Below, piece after piece: positions 12,880 through 24,437 of a DNA stretch of 64,000 nucleotides. The translations under genes were made by a program, and so were the position numbers. The first letter of the stretch is position 1, and each line of letters begins with the position of its first letter. This stretch comes from Archegozetes longisetosus. Its lineage: Eukaryota > Arthropoda > Arachnida > Sarcoptiformes > Trhypochthoniidae. The stretch is from contig JAEMBT020000007.1 of assembly GCA_018873245.2 (NCBI GenBank), positions 620,001-684,000 on the forward strand. Reading direction: 5' to 3'. A model generated the notes under the pieces. The model saw only the letters and a list, made by a program, of their open reading frames with translations. It searched no databases and had not been told where the DNA came from.

Positions 12880-15750
12880 CCAAAGGAAACAATAACGAAG
12901 CGGTGGAGAATTCACTTTTTAGAGTTCAAATCTTAGGGCAAAGAGTCTATATTTCCTTTGTAACTACTAACTTTCTTGGTAACTAAACAATGACTTTCCA
13001 TGTAGTTAATCAATGCTATCATATTTTTAGTCATTATCTATTTCAATATTACAGATAAAGTTTAAATATTCAATGCTTTTGATAAAGTTTTTCAGCTTTT
13101 CTCTCTAGTTATTCATATTATAGCGTCTTCTAATCAGTACTTTAAGTAAAAACTTTAAGTAAAAAACTACTTGACTTCCTTTAATTGCACAAACTCTGAA
13201 GCGAACGAACTAGTGTTGATGTACAATAATCATAGTTTCCAGGTTTCCGTGTACATTTGATTTTGAGCCAATTATTTACTGTATTTTAATTTCACTTTCG
13301 AGTAAATTGTTACAGTTCCTAGGATGCTACAAATATTGAGCTTTGGGATCACCAAAAATGCAGATTTACAGTAATACTTAACTTCAGAATAGTTATTTCT
13401 TTGTTTTCTCATGCTAAAAATATACAAATTGTCAGTTTAATCAAAATTGTATATCAGAATTGAATTGTCAATACAAATTAGACGCATGAATGATGAGAAT
13501 CAAGTAAAAATATATTATTGTTTTGTTTAATTGTGTTGAATAATAACGATTACTAAGATTAAATATTTACTTTGAAGTTCTTTAAGATTAAACATTTTGT
13601 CTGATCTCAATTCGAGCCCAGATAAAAAGTATGCTTTTGTGTCGATTTTTATTTCAAGATCATTCTATCAAAAGCTATCATTAATTTTCGTGATTTCTGG
13701 AAACTTTTGAAGTTGTCGTGTAGTGCTTGCATTATCCATGAACAGACCTCAATTTCTAAGTCTCGAGACATGGGCGTTAAGCTAAAAATTATTATATAAG
13801 TTTGAAAGTTACATAACTATTTATGAAAAGGTTTAGAACTAATATTGGGCTGAATCGTAATTTTTCAATAAGCAGTATTAATGTTATCTTTAATTAATTG
13901 TATAAACTTTTCAATATAAACAATTATTTCATAATTTAAAGCTTCAGTATTTATCAAACTTTAATTAAACTGTAAAAATATAGCGTGAAAGTTCCTAAGG
14001 CTGTGACATGACTTCATAAAATTTAGTTTTTGCAAAATCAAGTGAAGATTGAATGTGAATTTTCACAAAATTTAATAAGTCTAATCAAGAAGCTGAATAG
14101 CAACCAATTTCCATAAGCCGTATTCCATATAATTAAAAGTTTAATAAAGTCGTACAGTTAGAAAGAATGCAGTATTAGTTAAACTTTATGAATGAGTTTT
14201 AAATAATCTTATATTCAAGAATATATCGAAATTTCGATGATTGAAGCTTTAAACTATGAAACAATTAGCAATAATTAAGAAAAGCATTTTCAAAAAAGGA
14301 ATCCTTGATTTTTATGCTGTCTGTTAAAATAGAATGAATAGATAAAACTAGTTAAGTATTGTATCAATTCAACACAAGCTGCGAGTCACATTCAACTATC
14401 TTCATGCAATACACAACCATCAATAGCTTGCCATTGATTCATCACTCAAGCGACTAATAATGCATTCGATAAGATTGAAATTGAATGCAAAATCGGTTTT
14501 ATTTCACTGAAAAATATTGAATTAGAATCTTTTGAAATATACTCTAAAATCATACATATAGTCTAAATCATACTTTATTTGGTTTTTTACACTCTAACAA
14601 AAAACTGAAAAATGTGAAAATCTTAATATTTAGCAAAGTTTGTATTATTAAATCATTAACAATTTCTCATGAACTTTTAAAACATTAGGGTTTTAATACC
14701 GTTCGGTAAAGTTTGATCTGTTCAGCTACTAAAATCGCAATTTTTGAGCGTGTATTCCAGTTTTCACTGACATATTGAGCGCAAGCTTACGAAAAAGGAT
14801 AAAAGTTTTAACAATCGCTAACATTGGAACGCCAGACATTTATTAAAAATGTCATAAAAATGGGATCAATAGTGTATAATATCAGTAAAAATTGATTTAT
14901 TTTATGGATTGAGATTAAATATGATAGAAGTTTTTTACAATACGTCTGAGGTTATAATCACGAAATCCGACTTCTGATCACGTGCTGAATATCACGGATT
15001 TTAACATCAATGTCAGCATCAACAGCAACTTTAAAGTTTAATTTCTATATTCTCCAATAAGTTTTCATTACATGAAAAGGTGTGTCTTTGAGGAAATTTG
15101 TATTGTGTGGTGAAAAGTGCGATAACCTTCACTTTCGATTATGCTTTATTAAGTTTAAGAACTTATTTATGTATTGGTAAAAACTTGAGAAATAAGAACA
15201 AAAAAATAAACACTAAATGATTGACATTGAAAAGGAAAATAAGTTTCTAACCACTAGTTTGGCTCACACTTGAATGGCTCACACGAGAAAAAACTTTTCT
15301 GTAATATCAATAAAATTTAGTTATTTGAAAATGCACTATTGATTCAATCAAATTAAAGCATTGAAAGACATGGAATATTAAAGTATCTAAAAAATAAAAA
15401 TTGCATAATGCATAAGAGTATCATTAAGTTTTCGTATTAGTAATTCGTACGATTTTCCGAAATCTTATTTCTTCTAAATTTTGACATAACTTTCAGTTTC
15501 ACTAAATAAAAAATACGCTATAATAATATTAATAATGGCAATCCTACGCAATAATAGGATTTTAAATACAAGCCTTGACCAAATTATTAATTTGATTTTT
15601 TAACGGCACGTTTTTTCTCATCCAATACAAGATTTTCTAAAGAAAAGTTATTCATCTAATATTTTGAAGTGTAGGGCAACGCCTTCGAATTAAAATTTGG
15701 GATAAATCCATGGATTATATTAGAATTGAGAGAAAAGCGAGTGCATTTTC
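12880..15750. other. intergenic DNA before the first structural gene
   Basis: AT-rich, no recognisable gene. Around 14740-14790 two TTGAGCG motifs resemble the array unit of the element at 2914-3417, but no ends are visible. Confidence 0.4.
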
Positions 15751-15756
15751 GAGGAC

Positions 15757-15795
15757 TATATAAGACGTCGGTTTTCTATCGAAAAGATATCAGTT
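15757..15795 (+). promoter_or_regulatory. core promoter: TATA box and initiator
   Basis: TATATAAG at 15757-15764 is followed at the usual distance of about 33 bases by TCAGTT at 15790-15795, an arthropod-type initiator. It lies about 45 bases upstream of the ATG at 15836 and fits the gene that follows. Confidence 0.75.
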
Positions 15796-15835
15796 TTGAT
15801 TTTGATTCAAGCATCATAACTACTCAGCTCCCATA

Positions 15836-16695
15836 ATGAACACTTTAATAGTAAGTTTCGATTCGTGTAGAGCTTTTATCATGTATTTCATTGTTTAATA
15901 GTTTTTAAGTGCTTGAAATTTTTCTTGATTTTAATCATCATATGAAATAGTTTTAATTTTTATGCTTCAGCTTAACCTTAAGTTTAAAGAGAGTAATTAC
16001 TGTTGTGAATACTAACGATACCAAAAAAATTCAATTAACATTGAATTGTATTTTTTGTTTAGAAAAAATGTATTTTAAAATTCATATCTAGTTGTTTTTT
16101 ATTTAAATGATATTTATACAAAATTGAAAGCAAAATTATAATATTAATCTAAATTGCTATCAGTTCTCTATTTTAAAAGTATGTATTAACAGCATTTAAA
16201 AAAGAAGCTCATATTTTTCTGAAACAGGTTTTATCTGCATTGGTCGCAGCGGTCAGCGCTGGTGGTCTCATCGCTCCCGCAGTCGCACCTGTTGGATTGG
16301 CTGCACCTGTTGGGTTGGCTGCACCTATTGGATTGGCCGCACCAGCGATCACTTCAGTCAGCTATGCCACAAAACAAATTCATCCAGCTTCATACGCATA
16401 CGGCGCTCCATTAGCCGCCTCAGTCTTGTCTGCTCCATTGGCCGCTCCATTAGCCGCTCACGGAGTTTATGGCGCTCCATTGGCCGCTCCATTGGCCGCT
16501 CACGGAGTTTATGGCGCTTCATTGGCTGCCCCGTTGGCCGCTCCATTAACCACTAAGGTTTTGGCTGCACCCAGTGTTGTAGCTGCACCCGGAGTTTTGG
16601 CTGCACCCGGACTTTTGGCTGCACCCGGTGTTGTAGCTGCACCCGGACTTTTGGCTGGTGGTTACCTCGGAGCCAAAGGTCTTCTCATCAAATAA
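15836..16695 (+). CDS. Ala/Pro/Leu-rich secreted structural (cuticle-like) protein
   Basis: Two exons, 15836-15850 (five codons, MNTLI) and 16228-16695; the intron begins GTAAGT and ends CAG. The join gives a signal peptide MNTLIVLSALVAAVSAG and about 160 residues in all. The mature part is low in complexity: repeated GLAAP near the start, ASYAYGAPLAA in the middle, two copies of an APLAAHGVYG block, then VAAPG units, ending LGAKGLLIK. This resembles Ala/Pro-rich arthropod cuticle proteins; it has no Rebers-Riddiford chitin-binding consensus that I can see. The tiny first exon cutting the signal peptide is shared with the genes at 17757, 20296, 40850 and 59526. A polyadenylation signal AATAAA is at 16870-16875. 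The role as an extracellular matrix component is inference. Confidence 0.82.
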
Positions 16696-16879
16696 ATACT
16701 CTATTAGTCTAATTATCGTATAAGTATTTCAATTGCTCTAAAAATGATTTATTACTTGAACTTTTTTCAAGTTATATAAATTTACTTTCCAAATTCTCAA
16801 GAGATGCCAAAAAGATCCTCAATTATTTTGATGTATAATTTTTAAAGTTTGTTTTAGTAAATGAAATACAATAAAATTG

Positions 16880-17630
16880 ATTGATTTCGCACAGAATTTA
16901 TTGTCTTCCAGTTTATTTCGACCAAAGGAGTTCTTTTGTAAACTGTAAACAGTTTAAAATCTTCCTATGCATTAGCACCAAAGTTGATGAACGCAACAAA
17001 GCGGTGAAAATAAACTTTATTGCTTTTGATAGTCAGTTGATTTAATATTGGAATTTATTGTGAGAAAGTTGTTCATTTTCACATCATTTATAGTTTTGTG
17101 TCAAATTTTGTAAAAAAGATTTAATGGAAAAAACGTTTTTGATAGATTCAAATGGAATCAATGGTTCAGATCAGAACTAATCACCAAAAGTTCAATCTAA
17201 TAGTAATGCATCTGTTCGAATGAACAAATATTTTCTCATTTCATCTTTATGATTTTTCTATCATACTCTCATTTCTATCCAATGAAAAATAAAATTTGAT
17301 CCAATTCAGAATTTTCAAAAGTTTATAAAGCTAATTTATATTATATAACATTCAAACTGCATCAAAATATCATTTTAGATAAAGTATCGAATCATTTTGA
17401 AGGTTGTGACAACAAGTCTATATGAATATTGATGCAAAAATAAATTTGGAGTAAAAAATATTTTTGAAGTTTCAGGAAAGATATAGACTTACTGAACTTA
17501 ATTCAAACTTTAATAAATCAATTCTTAATTAAATAAACAGGGCAATATTTTTTATAATGATTAAAACACCATTTAATTATCAGGCAATAAATTTATAAAG
17601 GAAATTAGTTTAAGTTGATTGTTTTACAAA
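16880..17630. other. intergenic spacer
   Basis: AT-rich spacer between two convergent structural genes. No gene or repeat recognised. Confidence 0.4.
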
Positions 17631-17756
17631 ATAAAAATTTATTATAAATTCAAATGAGAGCCGATAAGTTTTCACAAACAAAAGTTGAGTATTCAGTAAA
17701 TCATTTAGTTGTTTCGTAAAGGCTCTTGTTTTTCAATCATTAATGTCTATTCAAAT

Positions 17757-18317
17757 TTAATATCCTTTGCCATGACCAATAGCTCCGCCTAAGCCATCAG
17801 CTAAACCAAGTCCGAGATTACCTACTCCCAAACCCAATCCCAATCCTCCATTAACCAAACCCAATCCTAATCCTCCATTAACCAAACCCAAATCGGCTCC
17901 CAAACCATCAGCGATCAGTGGTGCGGCGGAGATGACGGAACTTTGAACAATAGGAGCGCTCTGGGCAACAACGGGAACGGGTACAGCGCGGGGCACAACT
18001 ACAGGCACGGGTCGTGGAACGGCCACTGGAACAGCTCGAGGAACATCATAAGGCTGTGGGACTGGTACTGCGTATGGCTGTGGAACTCCCTTAATGATTG
18101 GGGCCGGAACTGGCACCGGATGTTGAGTTTTCAAGGCATAGCTTGAAGCTGTGATGGGGGCCACCGCAATGACTGGAGCATGAATTGCAGTCGGGACTGC
18201 GTTGGCTACTGCGGCTAAAGCTAAGACAATCTAAAAATTTTGGTCAAAAGAATTATATTTAAATTCAGACTTGAATTAATATTTACATATGTTATTACTT
18301 ACTAAAAATGAATTCAT
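17757..18317 (-). CDS. Pro/Val-rich then Gly/Leu-rich secreted structural protein
   Basis: Exons on the minus strand: 18303-18317 (MNSFL) and 17757-18230, separated by a 72 bp intron (GTAAGT to TAG). The product has about 162 residues. The signal peptide is MNSFLIVLALAAVANA. The mature part has ITASSYALKTQHPVPVPAP, then a PQPYAVPVPQPYDVPRAVPV stretch of alternating Pro-Val, then VVAQSAPIVQSSVISAAPL, and a C-terminal Gly/Leu block with repeated LGLVNGG. The PQPY-x-VPV motif is the same as in the two large genes at 57.8-60.8 kb, so these form one family. The minus-strand AATAAA at about 17638-17643 may be its poly(A) signal. Likely a cuticle or eggshell-type matrix protein; the exact role is unknown. 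Confidence 0.85.
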
Positions 18318-18370
18318 TTTACTATAAATTATTTCGAAAACTTTACAGTTTTTCTAAACTTAGTTAAAAT

Positions 18371-18409
18371 GACTGATGATTTGAAATTTGATTTTGCGAG
18401 CCTTTTATA
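18371..18409 (-). promoter_or_regulatory. core promoter: TATA box and initiator
   Basis: On the minus strand TATAAAAGG (18401-18409) precedes TCAGTC (18371-18376) by about 33 bases, and the ATG at 18317 by about 90. Same layout as the neighbouring structural genes. Confidence 0.75.
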
Positions 18410-18419
18410 ACCCTTAAGA

Positions 18420-20220
18420 ATGTTGAGAGAAATAAAAAAAAGCTTTGGATTATTCTTTGTCCAATTGTAGTGATTCAGGAAAGTGTATGTTTAGAATAAA
18501 GGCGTTGTCAATAATTATTTGCTAAAACAAATAAAAGCATAAAAAGAAGATAAGTATGAAAATTATAATTTTGATAATAAGTTGGTCAAGGAATTGACGT
18601 TGTTTTGTATCGTGATTGTTAGACACCCTCCACTTCACTATCAAATATTTCTCTTATTAATATTCAATAATTACCTGAACTAATAATTATTCAAAACTAT
18701 TAGAGAATGGATTATATGCATAATAGATTCAAATGTCTTTTGAAACTATGTTTTCATCGTATTAACAAAAACTTCAAGATTCATGAATTTCTACTGTTAC
18801 TTTTAATTAGAAGACAAGATAACTTTAAAGCTCGCGAACTGGAATAAAAGTTAAAAATAGTTCAAAATTTTCTCGTTAAACGTGAAGTTATGATACGGAC
18901 CATCGAATCAATTCTAATTCAATTTAAGATGTTCTTGAGTGAAAACATGTGGCATATAAATTCATATGATCTAGTTGTACATACTTCGAACAGGATTTGT
19001 TTCAGCTCCAAACATAAGTTAGTTGATGTTATGTTTACTGTCCTGTTTATTTGACAATTAATTTATGCATCAAAATCCATTCTCTAGTTCAACTTTATCA
19101 ATAGCATTACATTCATTGACTAAGGAAACTATAATGATTGTAATTAGTGTATACTGTGAAGACAAGGACCTGGTTTGATTCAGTTTTTATTTTTATAATC
19201 CTTGAGATAATGTTTTTCAACTTAAATGTGAAGTTGAACAATGGTTCGCTCTGTTTGTAAAACTTGGTGTCTATTCTGTAGTTAATAGCTGTCCTTCATG
19301 GGTAGATTAGTATTTCTTTTCAGAATTATATTTAACTTTTTTTGGATAAAATGTGTGATTACAGTGATAATGACCTTCTCATAGAAGAATAGAATATTCG
19401 TTTATTCACCTCTTATAGACTAAATAAAGTATCAATAATTCAAATGAAAATCTCGATCGCTGGTTAAACAGGGATAATATTTCATATTAACTTTATGGTT
19501 CTAATACAGAGTTTGAATTATCAGAAGAATTTCTAACAGTTTTTGAAGATATCAAATATGAGAGATTGAAATCAAATTGTAAGTATGATCGTGCACTTTA
19601 CAAACTGTTAGTCTGCATTCAACCATTATACTTAAATTTTTAAGTTATTCAATGTTCCAAACAATTAGTGCAGTCATTCCTTTACAATTATCTGTCGTGA
19701 AAGACATTTTTCCATCGAAGGTTAGTAACAGATTCAAATCTGTTGATCTTGAGTTTATAATATAAAAATGTGTTTGAATGTTAAATAATAATTTCATAAT
19801 CTTGTGTTAAACAACAAACAATGCAATATATTTTGTACAAGATTTAAGTAAATAAACCTTATTCTAGAATTTAAAATTCTTTAGAGCAAGAAAAATTTCT
19901 AAATTCTAATAATTAAAAATTGAGGCCAAAATTTTTTATCATTCTTGGAATTTTTCATTCAAATTAACCAACAATTTATTCTCAAATTAGTTCTTAAATA
20001 ATTATTTCGTGAATAATTATTGGAAGAAATCAAAGAACAACAAACAAAACCATTGGTAATGACATTTTTTCAAGCTTCTCCTCCAGTATTTTGTCTTCAA
20101 CTCTATTCTGCATATTAGCCTTGCCTCAGGCCAAACGCAAAGGGAGTTTCTCGAAGAAAAAAATTGAAGAAACATAAAAAAGATTAGAGCTATGCTAATA
20201 GCCATCAAATGCATGCTTCA
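18420..20220. other. intergenic DNA between divergent structural genes
   Basis: About 1.8 kb of AT-rich sequence between the promoters of two divergent cuticle-like genes. No gene or repeat recognised. It may hold shared tissue-specific enhancers, but nothing in the sequence proves this. Confidence 0.4.
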
Positions 20221-20224
20221 GACT

Positions 20225-20265
20225 TATATATAAATAGATTCAGATTTTGATTAATTCCATCAGTT
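20225..20265 (+). promoter_or_regulatory. core promoter: TATA box and initiator
   Basis: TATATATAAATAG at 20225-20237 and TCAGTT at 20260-20265, about 33 bases apart, lie 30-70 bases before the ATG at 20296. Confidence 0.75.
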
Positions 20266-20295
20266 TTTTGAATTGTTAACACTGTTAGCATCGAA

Positions 20296-20982
20296 ATGAA
20301 AGCTATAGTTCTCGTGAGTATTATTTTATTATGGCCTTCTATGATTTTAAAGCAACGAATGTTCAAGTCTGTAAATTTCTTATACTAGTAATAATTTTAT
20401 GATATCTCATTAAAATAAGAGATGAAAAGTAATGTTTTTTTAATTAATGATCCTCTTATTAATATCTATTTTGGAGCTATTCCACTTTCCAGAAACTAGT
20501 TATAAGTAAGAGATTGATCCAAAATTTACATAAAACAACAGATTCTCTCAATCGTCGCAATGGCCAGCGCTGGCGGACACGATGACGGATTACTTGGCGC
20601 AGGTCTAGGTCTCGGAATCGGAGGCTATGGTATCAATGGATTAGGCATTAATGGTCTTGCATATAATGGTCTCGCAGTCAATGGTCTCGGAATCGCTGGT
20701 GTCGCTGCTCCAATTGGTATTGTTGGCATTGGCGCCGGTTTTGGCCCTGGAGGATATTTCTCACCAGTTCCACGACAAGAAATCAGACTCGTTGGGGTTC
20801 CACAACCAGTTCCAGCTCCATATCCAGTTCCAGTCGATAGACCATACACTGTGCCTGTCGATAAGCCATACACTGTCCCGATTGATAAGCCAGTCGCTGC
20901 TCCCTATGTGGCAAAAGTAGTTACTCCTGTTATCCAAAAGACCGCTGTTGTCAGTCATGCGGCACTTCCAGTACATAAATAG
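20296..20982 (+). CDS. Gly-rich / Pro-Val repeat secreted structural protein
   Basis: Exons 20296-20313 (MKAIVL) and 20542-20982; the intron begins GTGAGT and ends CAG. About 152 residues. The signal peptide MKAIVLILSIVAMASAG is followed by GGHDDG and a Gly-rich block with NGLGINGLAYNGLAVNGLG repeats. A short hydrophobic Gly/Ala stretch and a C-terminal Pro-rich region follow, with VPQPVPAPYPVPVDRPYTVPVDKPYTVP and similar units. Two-part layout is the mirror image of the gene at 17757, which has its Pro-Val part first and Gly part last. Likely extracellular matrix or cuticle; no enzymatic domain. Other frames open over the same region are composition artefacts. Confidence 0.85.
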
Positions 20983-21232
20983 TTTGTTGTAGTAATCGGT
21001 GAATCGCAATTGAATTTGTTTGTTGTCGAATCTTATTAAGTGGCAAATAGTTTGCTGAGTCAGATTCAGATTTGTATTAATATATTTACATCAATAATAA
21101 ATGCCTTAAAATTTTTCAAGTTTCCTTTTTTATTTCAAACTTATTATTTGACTAATGAGTCTAGTATCAGAATTAAAAATACTTTATTTATGAACAGGTT
21201 CACAGTATATACAGTTAGAAACTTGTTAAGCA

Positions 21233-21600
21233 ATGATAGCAACTAGAGTAAAGTGATACGTTTAAATGTATCCAAAATACTATTGATATATTCATAAAAG
21301 TACGTTCAATAAGAATAAGCACAATGCAGTGGTTTCACTTTGTGGAAACCCTAATTATAATATTTATAGACAGACCAAATGACGGAATCACAATTTTGGC
21401 GACGTTTTTAGTATAATTCTTTAAGTAATGTATTAGGTATGCATTTATAGGCTGTCCATGGGTGTGAATGAAAGTTCTTCACAAAGTGAAACTACTGTAT
21501 GTATATGTATTAAAAGCTAAGAGTGCATGTCATAGGAAACGTACTCTAAAAGCATAGCAAAGAGCTCTCCATCAGATGCATTCTTATTTTATTGCCGATC
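21233..21600. repeat. dispersed repeat, copy 1 (interrupted by a MITE)
   Basis: 21233-21310 (TAAAGTGATACGTTTAAATG and on) matches 43563-43630. 21498-21590 (ATGTATTAAAAGCTAAGAGT and on) matches 44838-44935. The two halves are 190 bp apart here but 1.2 kb apart in the other copy. Non-coding and of unknown class. Confidence 0.6.
21327..21497. mobile_element. 171 bp MITE nested in a dispersed repeat
   Basis: Inverted ends CAGTGGTTTCACTTTGTGGA (left) and CAGTAGTTTCACTTTGTGAA (right, read on minus). TA follows on the right (21498-21499), while the left flank is TG. It lies in the gap between the two halves of the surrounding dispersed repeat. Small Tc1-like MITE, by ends only. Confidence 0.7.
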
Positions 21601-22470
21601 TCTAAGTTGTAGACGCAATGAAAGTATGATTTAATATTTGACTAAAATTTAATATAATTTTCTTTGAGATAAGTTTCGTTATTTGATTAATGCTTTACGA
21701 AATTCGATCTAGATAATTTCAATAGAATTACACTAAGAAAAAACTTGATAGCCCAGTTATCATAGAAATCATATTTAGTCACTACAAATTAGAAAAAGAC
21801 ATTTCATTCAAATTTTTCAAATAAACTTGAAAGCTTGATTATGACTTGAAAGTACTTTTTCGGAGTCATCAAATATTTATAATTCTGGCAAAATAACTTT
21901 TGTACATTTGGATTATAGGAATAATGAAAAAATTTCCATACAATTTCAAAATGTCAATGTTTTCTTCGATTTGCAAAAAACATCCTTAACGCAAATGCTA
22001 CTAAGTGTTTATTGGAGAAGGAAACACAATGAATCTTACCATATTTGTCTGCCTCATCAATAATAGAAATTCATTTGAAATGGGCTTTCAATCATTTTCA
22101 ATTGTTGAAAAAGAGCTTGTCCGGACATCCATAATGAGTTGGCTCCCGGTGGCGTTCGGACATGGTGACTTTACCAATACATAAAGGTGGTCCAATGAAG
22201 TATAATAGCACTTGAATTTTTTCATATATCATGTCAGATAGTGTAAAACCTAAAAAACTTTAAAACTTTGGGAGCTTTAAATCTAAAACTATTAAACATA
22301 GAATTATGAGATTTAGTATGTTGAGTCACAGCAACCAAGTGTATTCAACGATATGATGAAATTCACGTTTTGTTGTTGTCGAGTAAGTTTTCTAAAGATT
22401 GAAAATCTTTAATCATTAAACTCAACGCTTAATACATGTTGTTACAAGTAGCTCATTAATGCTTTTGTAG
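21600..22470. other. intergenic AT-rich DNA
   Basis: No gene recognised. A GC-richer patch at 22120-22170 contains two GTCCGGACAT/GTTCGGACAT words but no definable element. Confidence 0.4.
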
Positions 22471-22475
22471 TAGTA

Positions 22476-23015
22476 CCGTCGACAGATAAAAGTTATGTAT
22501 TTTTCATCACTAAAAAGATGCGGAAGAGTTGACAAACCTAAGGGCTCAACAACTCATTTAGACCTGTATTACGTTTAGTGATATTAATCAATCCTCAATC
22601 AATACTTAAGAAATTAGTTTGAAACTCTGATAAAATAGACTTTGACTCATCTTTGTAGCTGAGTCAATGCTACATCTGTTACAAAAAGGGATAGGTCGAG
22701 AGAGCGGTCCGACTCATCATTAAAATTATTTAAATTAAATCACAGTTGACTGTTGAACTATTTTGATTGAAATAGTTTGATATATCTCATCAGTAACTTT
22801 CATTCTATGACTTATTGTTTTTCTTATGAATATCAAATAAACTGACTTCAGCTACGAATAACACTATTACTCATATTATGTTTTTAAATTACTGAATATT
22901 GCTATAATTTGACGCTATAAACTTATAGTTTCAATTTCTGTCTCGTCCCTCTTATCTTATCCAAACGCATCAGAGATTAATCCGAGATCTATGCATAACT
23001 TTTTTCTACCGACTG
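22476..23015. mobile_element. 540 bp Tc1/mariner-like MITE
   Basis: TA on both sides (22474-22475 and 23016-23017). The ends are CCGTCGACAGATAAAAGTTA on the left and CAGTCGGTAGAAAAAAGTTA on the right (minus). Similarity of the arms continues weakly to a shared GATGCG about 50 bases in. No coding region inside. Confidence 0.75.
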
Positions 23016-23093
23016 TACATAGCCTAGTATGATAATCCAAAAAGTTCTACTCGTAACGATATGTATTAAGGGTTGAAAATCGGCGAAAACTTT

Positions 23094-23548
23094 TTACATA
23101 TGAATGCGAGAAATGAAGAAAAGCCTTAGCAATGAGGGGCGCACATAATAAAACAATTTTTACTGTTTATGCATAGAACAACTTATTAATTCATAAGTTT
23201 AAAGGTCCCCTTTTTCAACTCTTAAACTTCGATATAAGATAAGGTATTATTAAACTGACGAGTGAAAAATATAACAAAACATTCAAATTTCAAATTCATA
23301 TCATTATGTTGTCAAAATTTTCAATCAAAGTGCTATTAAAATAGCATAATTTGCTATTTAGTCATAAGTAAAAGACTTGTACTTTTTATTCTAATAAGCT
23401 TGAAAAACATTGAGTCAAAATAAAATTTCGCTTTTTCTTATCAGATTCTAGTACTTTCAATTATGATTAATTCAAATTTAGAGATATTTATACATATTCT
23501 TAGGTCATTATGTTAAGGTTTTTCTTCATTTCTCGTATTCATATGTAA
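23094..23548. mobile_element. 455 bp MITE with about 45 bp inverted repeats
   Basis: The left end TTACATATGAATGCGAGAAA and the right end (minus) TTACATATGAATACGAGAAA continue with similarity for about 45 bases (GAAGAAAAGCCTTAGCAATGA against GAAGAAAAACCTTAACATAATGA). I found no convincing target duplication. AT-rich, non-coding centre. Confidence 0.75.
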
Positions 23549-23549
23549 G

Positions 23550-24430
23550 AGTAATCATTGTATTAAGTAAGTAGAAAAGCAATAGCATTTTAGCTGATAA
23601 AAACTAACTTCAGTTTAGTAGCTTTCTAATGGTATATGACTCATAAGGGTTTACAAAGATTTAACACACTTCCACGTATATGATAATGTTAACGGTTTTT
23701 TGCCTATAACTTTTAAACCTATGGACAAATTTCAATCTAAACCAGCAAAAATTTTGCTTAGCTCGACGAGGGCTTTCGATTGATATATAACATGATATAT
23801 TTGACAGGGGGCCAACTCCCCATAGAATCTACGAACAACCTCTTTGTCGTTTCAACAGCCTCTGAGATCTCTGTTGAGATACCAAAAATACTAAAAGTTA
23901 AGTCTCTGGCCACTACGATAAATAAAACTCTATGATCATCAAATAATAATTTTAAAACTTAAATTCTCTATGAAAAACTATCATGTTTGTTGATGATAGT
24001 ACTGTAGTGTCCCTTTATTATTTATAAAATTTACAATACACAAATCAAATTACTTATCATACAAGATGAAACTACAAACTTAATATTGTGCTCTCTTCGA
24101 AAGCTCGGCCTTTCTTTTTTCTTCACTTGTCTCAAGTCACTATTTAAAGGTTTTCCTTACTCATCTGCTCCACGAGCATGTCGAGTACTCACAATGACTC
24201 AATACGTACTGCACTGTAAAGTAGATGAGTAAAGTTTTGTCTTGAAAGTTTGCTCTGTTTCGAACAATCACTGCAGTACCCTTCATTGACGTGTGATGAA
24301 ATGAGATGATTTTAAATTTTAAAAATTAGTGCAGCGACAGAAAATATAAAATTGTCAATTTAACATTCATCTTTAATTTAGAATTGAAAGTCATAATTCC
24401 AAACTATTTTAGAATATTCTAGTAGTTTAT
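23550..24430. other. intergenic DNA downstream of the transporter pair
   Basis: AT-rich; no gene recognised. Confidence 0.4.
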
Positions 24431-24437
24431 TATTTAA

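Noticed and set aside
20017..20214. 65-codon minus-strand frame starting like a signal peptide
   Set aside because: Its ATG would lie only about 10-20 bases from the TATA box of the plus-strand gene, and the remainder shows no protein-like pattern. Possible but unsupported.
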